Source of the DNA: Bifidobacterium choloepi
GTDB lineage: Bacteria > Actinomycetota > Actinomycetes > Actinomycetales > Bifidobacteriaceae
DNA: 64,000 nt
Assembly (NCBI RefSeq): GCF_010667615.1
Contig: NZ_VYSG01000002.1
Span: forward strand, 124,001 to 188,000
Reading direction: 5' to 3'
Shown: piece by piece, positions 58,868-64,000 of the stretch
Numbering within the stretch: the first letter of the stretch is position 1
Layout: every line of letters begins with the position of its first letter
Position numbers and translations under genes: made by a program
Notes under the pieces: model-generated
The model's input: only the letters and a program-made list of their open reading frames with translations
The model's database searches: none
Told to the model about the DNA's origin: nothing

Positions 58868-60040
58868 CTATCCGCGCCGCTTCGCGATCGCCCTCGCGTA
58901 GACCCGCTCGACCTGGTCGGCGACGGTCTGGACGGTGTAGCGGCGCAGCAGGTCCTGCTGGCGGGCGTGGACGTCGGCGGCCCATTCCGGCGACGTGACG
59001 GCCGCGCGGATCTTCGTCGCCAGCGCCCGCGCATGGTCCTGCGGCGTGACGGGGAACAGCATCGCCTCGCTGTCGCGGAACGTCGAGCGGTAGCCGGGAT
59101 TGTCGCCGGCCAGCGTGACGCCGGCGCCGGCCGCGATCGCCTCGAGCAGCACGATGCCGAAGCTCTCGCCGCCGGTCGCCGGGAACACGGCGACGTCGGC
59201 GCTCGCCAGCAGCGCCGGCTTGTCCTCCTCGTCGACGAAACCGAGGAACTCGACCGGCGTCCTCAGCGATGCCGCGCGGGCCCGGCACTCGTCCAGCAAC
59301 GGGCCCTTGCCGGCGAACGTGACGTGCAGGCCGTCGGGGAACAGGCGCTCGCGCTCGCCGTACTCGATGGCGTCGAGCAGCAGCGACGCGCCCTTGCGCT
59401 CGACGAACCGGCCGAGGAAGACGACGTGAGGCGCACGGGCGGTGTCGCGGGCGGCCGCGGCCCGGTGCGCGGCCGGCGTGGAGAATCGTCCGACGTCGAC
59501 CGGATTCGGAATGACCGAGCCGGTGACGCCGGCCGTCGCCGTCGCGTACTCGGCGGCGACGGCGGACACGGCGACGACCTCGTCGACGCGACGGTGCGTC
59601 GGCCGGTTGAGCAGGCCGAGCGCCATGCCGCCCAGCCGCGAGACCGGATCGGCCGACGCGATGTGGTACGTGGCGACGACGCCGGTCCACGGCGCCGCCA
59701 TCGACAGCACCTCGCCGCTCATGAACGGCGAATACGGGGCCTGCACGTGCAGGATGTCGAAATCGTTGGCCGCGAGGACGTCGCGGATGCCGGCGCGGCT
59801 GGCCGGCAACGGAATGCGCATGCGGTTGCCGTTGAACCTGACCTGCACGTTGCGGGCCATCGAATGCGTGTTCGGCATTGGCGAGTCGTGCGTTTCCCCG
59901 ACGAGATAGTGCACGTCGTGACCGCGCCGCGCCAGCTCCGTGCCGAGCGTGACGATGTGCTGCTGGACGCCGTCGAGAACGTCGAGCGTGTCGTCGAACA
60001 GGAATCCGATGGTCAGTGGCCGGTCAAAGCAGGAAGTCAT
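58868..60040 (-). CDS. GT4-family glycosyltransferase (PimB-like)
   Basis: This 390-residue GT-B fold enzyme has the GT4 layout: N-terminal acceptor domain starting TIGFLFDDTLDVLDGVQQHIVTLGTELARRGHDVHYLVGE, and a C-terminal nucleotide-sugar domain with VVFLGRFVERKGASLLLDAI and the EX7E region ATGGESFGIVLLEAIAAGAGVTLAGDNPGY. The closest known group is actinobacterial mannosyl/glycosyltransferases such as PimB and MshA that act on lipid acceptors at the inner membrane. The acceptor cannot be told. A TACAGT -10 lies 8 nt before the ATG. The gene is divergent from the MFS leader ORF and convergent with parE. Confidence 0.87.
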   Translation of the reverse strand: MTSCFDRPLTIGFLFDDTLDVLDGVQQHIVTLGTELARRGHDVHYLVGETHDSPMPNTHSMARNVQVRFNGNRMRIPLPASRAGIRDVLAANDFDILHVQAPYSPFMSGEVLSMAAPWTGVVATYHIASADPVSRLGGMALGLLNRPTHRRVDEVVAVSAVAAEYATATAGVTGSVIPNPVDVGRFSTPAAHRAAAARDTARAPHVVFLGRFVERKGASLLLDAIEYGERERLFPDGLHVTFAGKGPLLDECRARAASLRTPVEFLGFVDEEDKPALLASADVAVFPATGGESFGIVLLEAIAAGAGVTLAGDNPGYRSTFRDSEAMLFPVTPQDHARALATKIRAAVTSPEWAADVHARQQDLLRRYTVQTVADQVERVYARAIAKRRG

Positions 60041-60048
60041 GAAGCCTC

Positions 60049-60054
60049 ACTGTA
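60049..60054 (-). promoter_or_regulatory. -10 element of the GT4 gene
   Basis: TACAGT on the minus strand ends 8 nt before ATG 60040, predicting a leaderless mRNA. Confidence 0.55.
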
Positions 60055-60137
60055 CGCCCGACGGTGGGAAAACCGCGGATCCCGGCCCGGCACCTTCGCC
60101 GTTTCCCGGCGCCGGGGTCGCCATGTGGCCCGTCGGC

Positions 60138-60165
60138 TTGACGGCGCCGACTCGACTGGTACAGT
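60138..60165 (+). promoter_or_regulatory. Promoter of the leader ORF and MFS exporter
   Basis: TTGACG (60138-60143), a 16-nt spacer and TACAGT (60160-60165) form the best sigma-A promoter seen in the window. The transcript should start at or next to ATG 60174. Confidence 0.75.
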
Positions 60166-60173
60166 GATCGACC

Positions 60174-60212
60174 ATGAGTTGTCAATGCTGGTTTGCATTC
60201 CGGATCTTCTGA
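60174..60212 (+). CDS. 12-codon leader ORF upstream of the Mef-like exporter
   Basis: ATG to TGA encodes MSCQCWFAFRIF, 8 nt after the -10 of a good promoter, so it is probably translated from a leaderless mRNA. It is rich in Phe, Cys and Trp. An ATG follows the TGA directly in the same frame as the exporter. Two short hairpins (CCGACGTGCCGTCGG and GCGTCCTGCGGGACGC) lie between it and ATG 60318. The layout resembles leader peptides that control antibiotic efflux genes by ribosome stalling. This role is inferred; a chance ORF is possible. Confidence 0.4.
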   Translation: MSCQCWFAFRIF

Positions 60213-60317
60213 ATGCGCCCCGACGTGCCGTCGGTCCGCGTCCTGCGGGACGCGCCGCCGGCCCGTCGACCGTGCCCAATTCAGCCATCCGTCATTCCAT
60301 TCAGAAAGCAAGCCGTC

Positions 60318-61832
60318 ATGACTTCCATTCCGGAAGACGCCGAGACCGTCGAACCGGCCGGCACTCCCGTATCTTCAACTTCCCCGCATTCCTCCAATTC
60401 GACTGCCGCATCGTCCGCCGCGACAGTGACGACCGACGTGCCCTCTGCCCGGCCAGCCGGGCCGGCGACCCGGCCGTGGCGACGGCGCGTCGCCCTGCTG
60501 CTCGTCGGGCAGGCGCTTTCGCTCGCCGGCTCGTCGATCGTCCAGTACGCCGTGTCGTGGACGCTCGTCATGCGGACGGATTCCGGCGCCGTCGTCACCG
60601 CCACGATGCTCTGTTCCTGCCTGCCGCAGGCTGTCCTCTCGCTGTTCGGCGGCGTGTGGTCCGACCGCTGGCGCCGCAAGACGCTGATCATGCTGCCGGA
60701 CGGCCTCATCGCCGCCGCCACCGTCGTGCTGGCGCTGCTGTTGCGCGCCGCCGGCGATGCCGGCAACGGCAACGCCGGCGGTCCGGCGGCGCTCGCCGCC
60801 ATCCTCGTCATCCTCGCCATCCGTTCCGCCGGCGCCGGCGTGCAGACGCCGGCCGTCCAGTCGTTCATTCCCGACGTCGCGCCGGAGGACCGGCTGCTGC
60901 GCGTCAACTCGATCAACGGCACCATCCAGTCGGCCAACATGCTCGCCGCGCCGGCCATCGCCGCCGTCCTCGTCAACGTGCTGCCGCTGTGGACGATCCT
61001 GTTCGTCGACGTGGCGACGGCGGTGATCGGCATCGGATTCGTCGCGCTGATCAGGGTTCCGGACCGCCGGACCGCACACGATTCCCGCGGCGCCGGCTCC
61101 GTCGGCACCGTCTTCGCCGACCTCGCCGCCGGCGTGCGCTACATGTGGCATCACCGCGTCGTCCGCGCCGTCCTGCTGGGCTACTTCGCCGTCTGCCTGC
61201 TCAACACGGCGCCGATGAACCTGACGCTCGTCCTCGTCAACCGCGCCTTCGCCGGCCAGACCTTCCAGCTGGGAGGGTGGTTGTCGCTGACGACGTCGGC
61301 CGACAAGCTCGCCGCCGACGAACTGTGCTGGAGCGTCGGCATGGTACTGGGCGGCCTCGTGCTGTCGACGTTCGGCTCGCGCAACATGCCGGACACCGCC
61401 TCCGCGCCGCCGGACGGCGCGGGGGAGCGGCGGAAACGTCCAGCGCCGCGGCAGCTGCTCGTGCTCGCCGTCGTGATCGCGGCCATGGGCGTGCTGACGG
61501 CCGGTCTCGGGCTCGCCCCGACGCTGGGCGCCTACATGGCCGTCGATGGTCTCCTCGGCGTCGCCACGTCGTTCACGGCGCCGCCGACGTTCACGCTGCT
61601 CCAGCAACAGACGCCGGCCGACATGCAGGGCCGCGTCTTCGGGTTGCTGACGACGTTCTCGTCGTTCGGCACGCCGCTGGGACTGCTGGTCTTCGGACCG
61701 CTGGCGGACATCGTGCCGGTGCGGTCGGTCTTCGTCGCGGGCGGCCTGCTGACGATTCCGGCCGGCATGCTGATGCTGGCGGCCGGCGCACCGTCGCGAC
61801 GCCGGGTCGCATTGCCGAAACGCCGGCCGTGA
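60318..61832 (+). CDS. MFS exporter of the macrolide-efflux (Mef) type
   Basis: The 504-residue protein is a major facilitator with about 12 membrane helices after a 55-residue Ser/Thr/Pro-rich N-terminus. The first helix LLLVGQALSLAGSSIVQYAVSW and the loop GGVWSDRWRRKTLIMLPDGL resemble MefA-type drug:proton antiporters. A cytoplasmic loop with Arg/Lys sits between helices 6 and 7. ATG 60318 (MTSIPEDAE) has only a weak ribosome binding site; ATG 60213, directly after the leader stop, would add 35 residues and could be used by reinitiation. Substrate is unknown; antibiotic or peptide export is inferred from family. The leader ORF suggests inducible expression. Confidence 0.83.
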   Translation: MTSIPEDAETVEPAGTPVSSTSPHSSNSTAASSAATVTTDVPSARPAGPATRPWRRRVALLLVGQALSLAGSSIVQYAVSWTLVMRTDSGAVVTATMLCSCLPQAVLSLFGGVWSDRWRRKTLIMLPDGLIAAATVVLALLLRAAGDAGNGNAGGPAALAAILVILAIRSAGAGVQTPAVQSFIPDVAPEDRLLRVNSINGTIQSANMLAAPAIAAVLVNVLPLWTILFVDVATAVIGIGFVALIRVPDRRTAHDSRGAGSVGTVFADLAAGVRYMWHHRVVRAVLLGYFAVCLLNTAPMNLTLVLVNRAFAGQTFQLGGWLSLTTSADKLAADELCWSVGMVLGGLVLSTFGSRNMPDTASAPPDGAGERRKRPAPRQLLVLAVVIAAMGVLTAGLGLAPTLGAYMAVDGLLGVATSFTAPPTFTLLQQQTPADMQGRVFGLLTTFSSFGTPLGLLVFGPLADIVPVRSVFVAGGLLTIPAGMLMLAAGAPSRRRVALPKRRP

Positions 61833-61877
61833 CACGACAACGACCGCCGTCCGGCAATCCATGGTGGCGGGTCTCCC

Positions 61878-61883
61878 TATAAT
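61878..61883 (+). promoter_or_regulatory. -10 element of the second MFS gene
   Basis: TATAAT lies 92 nt before ATG 61976. This gene has a ribosome binding site, so a normal leader is expected. Confidence 0.5.
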
Positions 61884-61975
61884 CGTGGCTATTCAGAGAG
61901 ATTCGACACGACGGCCCCGGCTCCGGCATATTGCGCCGTCGCGTCCCGCTTCGTCACGCACCCCAATGGAGGATC

Positions 61976-63295
61976 ATGGCCAGTCTGCTCCTTGCCGTCA
62001 TCTACCTGGCATTCATTTCGCTTGGTCTGCCGGATTCGCTGCTCGGCTCCGCATGGCCGACGATGAGCATCTCGCTCGGCGCGCCGCTGAGCTGGGCCGG
62101 CGGCATCTCGATGACGATCTCCGCCGGCACGATCGTCTCGGCGCTGCTGTCGGACAGGATGACGCTCAGGTTCGGCGCCGGCAAGGTGACGGCCTGCTCG
62201 GTGGCGCTGACGGCGCTCGCATTGTTCGGCTTCTCGATCGCGCCGAACTACTGGGTCCTCATCCTGCTGGCCATCCCGTACGGCCTCGGCGCCGGCGGCG
62301 TCGACGCGGCGCTCAACAACTACGTCGCCGTCCACTACGCGAGCCGTCACATGAGCTGGCTGCACAGCATGTGGGGCCTCGGCGCGCTCGTCGGCCCGTA
62401 CATCATGAGCTACGCGATCGGCGCCGACCAGGGCTGGCAGTGGGGCTACCGCTACATCGGCATCATCCAGATCGTGCTGACGGCCGTCATCGTCTTCTCG
62501 CTGCCGCTGTGGAAGAATCGTTCGGCGGCCACGATTCCCGCGTCGCAGACGGCCGCGCAGCCGGACATGTCCGACGACGCCGGCGTCGTCGCCAGGGCCG
62601 GCGAGGCCACGGCGGCCGCCCGGGCCAACGTCGCCGACGACGCGGCGACGGCTCCGTACGTGACCGCCGGCGACACCGGTGCCGACCCGTCGCCGGCCAA
62701 TCCGGCGAAGCCGCTCGGGTTCCGCGCCGTCTTCCGGCTGCCGGGCGCCCCGGAAATCCTGCTGATGTTCTTCTGCTACTGCGCCGTCGAGCAGACGACG
62801 ATCCTGTGGGCGAGCACCTACATGGTCCACGCCGACGGCTTCGACGCGGCGACGGCCGCCCAGTACGCGAGCCTGTTCTTCATCGGCATCACCGTCGGCA
62901 GGATGCTGTCCGGATTCCTGACGATGAAGTTCCCCGACTGGACGATGATCCGCATTGGCCAGGCGCTGCTGCTCGTCGGCGTGCTGATCATGGTGCTGCC
63001 GCTGCCGGGCACGTGGAACTCGCTCGTCGCGTTCGTCGTCCTCGGCTTCGGCTGCGCGCCGGTCTATCCGTGCATCATCCACTCGACGCCCGGCTACTTC
63101 GGCGCCGACAAGTCGCAGGCCATCGTCGGCATGCAGATGGCGTTCGCCTACGTCGGCACGCTGGCGATGCCGCCGCTGTTCGGCCTGATCGCCCAGTACG
63201 TCAGCGTGCGCCTGCTGCCGTGGTACATCCTGCTGTTCACGATCCTGATGATCGCCATGCACGAGACGCTGCGCCGCAAGCGGGCGGCGCAATAG
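61976..63295 (+). CDS. MFS transporter (FucP/sugar-permease-like)
   Basis: This 439-residue major facilitator has about 12 membrane helices. The first half has LAFISLGLPDSLLGSAWPTM and IPYGLGAGGVDAALNNYVAVHY with WLHSMWGLGALVGP, a pattern seen in fucose-permease-like and related transporters. A cytoplasmic loop of about 75 residues between helices 6 and 7 is Ala/Asp-rich and poorly conserved. The second half starts with EILLMFFCYCAVEQTTILWASTYM. GGAGG lies 4-8 nt before ATG 61976. Sugar uptake is one option; the substrate is unknown. A terminator directly follows. Confidence 0.82.
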   Translation: MASLLLAVIYLAFISLGLPDSLLGSAWPTMSISLGAPLSWAGGISMTISAGTIVSALLSDRMTLRFGAGKVTACSVALTALALFGFSIAPNYWVLILLAIPYGLGAGGVDAALNNYVAVHYASRHMSWLHSMWGLGALVGPYIMSYAIGADQGWQWGYRYIGIIQIVLTAVIVFSLPLWKNRSAATIPASQTAAQPDMSDDAGVVARAGEATAAARANVADDAATAPYVTAGDTGADPSPANPAKPLGFRAVFRLPGAPEILLMFFCYCAVEQTTILWASTYMVHADGFDAATAAQYASLFFIGITVGRMLSGFLTMKFPDWTMIRIGQALLLVGVLIMVLPLPGTWNSLVAFVVLGFGCAPVYPCIIHSTPGYFGADKSQAIVGMQMAFAYVGTLAMPPLFGLIAQYVSVRLLPWYILLFTILMIAMHETLRRKRAAQ

Positions 63296-63330
63296 ATTTC
63301 GCTCCTGTCGTGACACGACAGGAGCGAAAT
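63296..63330. terminator. Terminator after the second MFS gene
   Basis: ATTTCGCTCCTGTCGTG and its near-complete inverse form a 16-bp stem that starts 1 nt after the stop codon. Confidence 0.85.
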
Positions 63331-63344
63331 TGTCCATGATAGAA

Positions 63345-63360
63345 TAGAACACATGTTCGA
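63345..63360. promoter_or_regulatory. LexA (SOS) box over the helicase start
   Basis: TAGAACACATGTTCGA differs from TCGAACNNNNGTTCGA at one position. TAGAAT (63340-63345) is a -10 ending 7 nt before ATG 63353, so the box spans the transcription and translation start of a leaderless gene. Confidence 0.75.
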
Positions 63361-64000
63361 ATGGATGGACGGATTCATGCAGGCGACGCGCGACTGGTTC
63401 GCGCGTCGCTTCGGTTCGGCCACCGAGGCGCAGCGCCTCGCGTGGCCTGCCATTCGTTCCGGCAAGCACGTGCTCGTCATCGCGCCGACCGGTTCCGGCA
63501 AGACGCTGGCGGCGTTCCTGTCGGCGATCGACCGGCTGATCCGGGAGAAAACGCCCTCCGGCGACGGGGAGAGCGCGCAGGCCCGGGGCGCCGCGCGCGC
63601 GAAGCGCCGGAAGAAAGGCGTCAAGGTCCTCTATGTCTCGCCGCTCAAGGCGCTCGGCGTCGACGTCGCGAAGAACCTCGAGACGCCGCTCGACGGCATC
63701 CGGCACGAGATCGAGCAGACGGAAGGCAAGGACGCCGTTCCGGACATCGCCGTCGCGATGCGCTCGGGCGACACGACGCCGAAGGAGCGCGCCGCGATCG
63801 TCCGCAATCCGCCGGACATCCTCGTTACCACGCCCGAATCGCTCTACCTGATGCTGACGTCGAAGGCGCGCTCGACGCTGAGCACCGTCGAGACGGTCAT
63901 CCTCGACGAAGTCCACGCCGTCGCCGGCACGAAGCGCGGCGCGCATCTCGCGCTGAGCCTCGAACGGCTCGACGACCTGCTGGAAACGCCGGCGCAGCGC
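63353..64000 (+). CDS. lhr: Lhr-type DEAD/DEAH ATP-dependent helicase, N-terminal part
   Basis: The first 216 residues of a superfamily 2 helicase are visible before the window ends. There is a Q-motif-like FGSATEAQRLAWPAI, Walker A APTGSGKTLAAF (motif I), LYVSPLKALGVDVAKNL (Ia), VAMRSGDTTPKER, DILVTTPESLYLML and motif II LDEVHAVAGTKRGAHLALSLERL. This order and spacing, including the SPLKAL and DEVH motifs, match Lhr, a large helicase of DNA repair in mycobacteria. The usual length is about 1500 residues. ATG 63353 is leaderless and covered by a LexA box, so damage induction is likely. Confidence 0.88.
   Translation, partial: MFEWMDGFMQATRDWFARRFGSATEAQRLAWPAIRSGKHVLVIAPTGSGKTLAAFLSAIDRLIREKTPSGDGESAQARGAARAKRRKKGVKVLYVSPLKALGVDVAKNLETPLDGIRHEIEQTEGKDAVPDIAVAMRSGDTTPKERAAIVRNPPDILVTTPESLYLMLTSKARSTLSTVETVILDEVHAVAGTKRGAHLALSLERLDDLLETPAQR

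Overview
The window reads as chromosomal DNA of a high-GC actinobacterium, most likely a Bifidobacterium or close relative. The evidence is GC-rich third codon positions, a fused OppDF ATPase, an actinobacterial ClgR regulator, DUF3710/DUF3159/DUF4192/DUF3046 proteins, a DUF3046-recA-recX cluster, actinobacterial LexA boxes and an rpoD-parE neighbourhood. No rRNA, tRNA, prophage, IS transposase or CRISPR array was seen. One structural RNA gene is present: RNase P RNA on the minus strand at 42920-43298.

Layout. 1-4.76 kb holds the end of an oligopeptide ABC transporter operon (oppA end, oppB, oppC, fused oppDF). 4.9-9.9 kb has an exonuclease III gene, then a DUF3710 / DUF3159 / 23S-type RNA methyltransferase / lipoprotein run. 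10-15.6 kb encodes a P-type cation ATPase and aconitase. 15.6-21 kb holds a 172-bp inverted repeat, a DUF262-RAMA defence-type protein and a GH31 glycosidase. 21-29.3 kb looks accessory: an ABC-2 exporter with two permeases, a NarL-type two-component system, a DUF559 nuclease and a GNAT acetyltransferase. Every intergenic gap in that stretch carries one copy of a two-hairpin repeat about 120-170 bp long.

29.5-42.8 kb is mostly core: a Bax-inhibitor-like protein, a small alarmone synthetase, miaB, miaA, a degenerate Fic protein, ftsK, pgsA, cinA, clgR, a DUF3046 gene, recA and recX. 42.9-58.8 kb continues with rnpB, hpf, secA, trpD, a small membrane protein, plsC, pknB and idsA (both minus strand), a DUF4192 gene, rpoD and parE. 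The window ends with a GT4 glycosyltransferase (minus strand), a 12-codon leader ORF ahead of a Mef-like MFS exporter, a second MFS transporter and the start of an Lhr-type helicase.

Regulation visible in the sequence. LexA/SOS boxes lie before recA and parE and over the start of the helicase gene, suggesting a small damage regulon. At least a dozen genes have a TAnnnT -10 element 6-8 nt before the start codon, which predicts leaderless mRNAs. Most transcription units end in strong GC-rich hairpins, several shared by convergent genes.

The most unusual material is the two-hairpin repeat family at 21-29.3 kb, the over-represented GA(A/T)TCGTCC word that encodes Asp/Glu-Ser-Ser in variable protein segments, the degenerate active sites of the Fic and DUF262/DUF1524 proteins, and the leader ORF before the Mef-like exporter.
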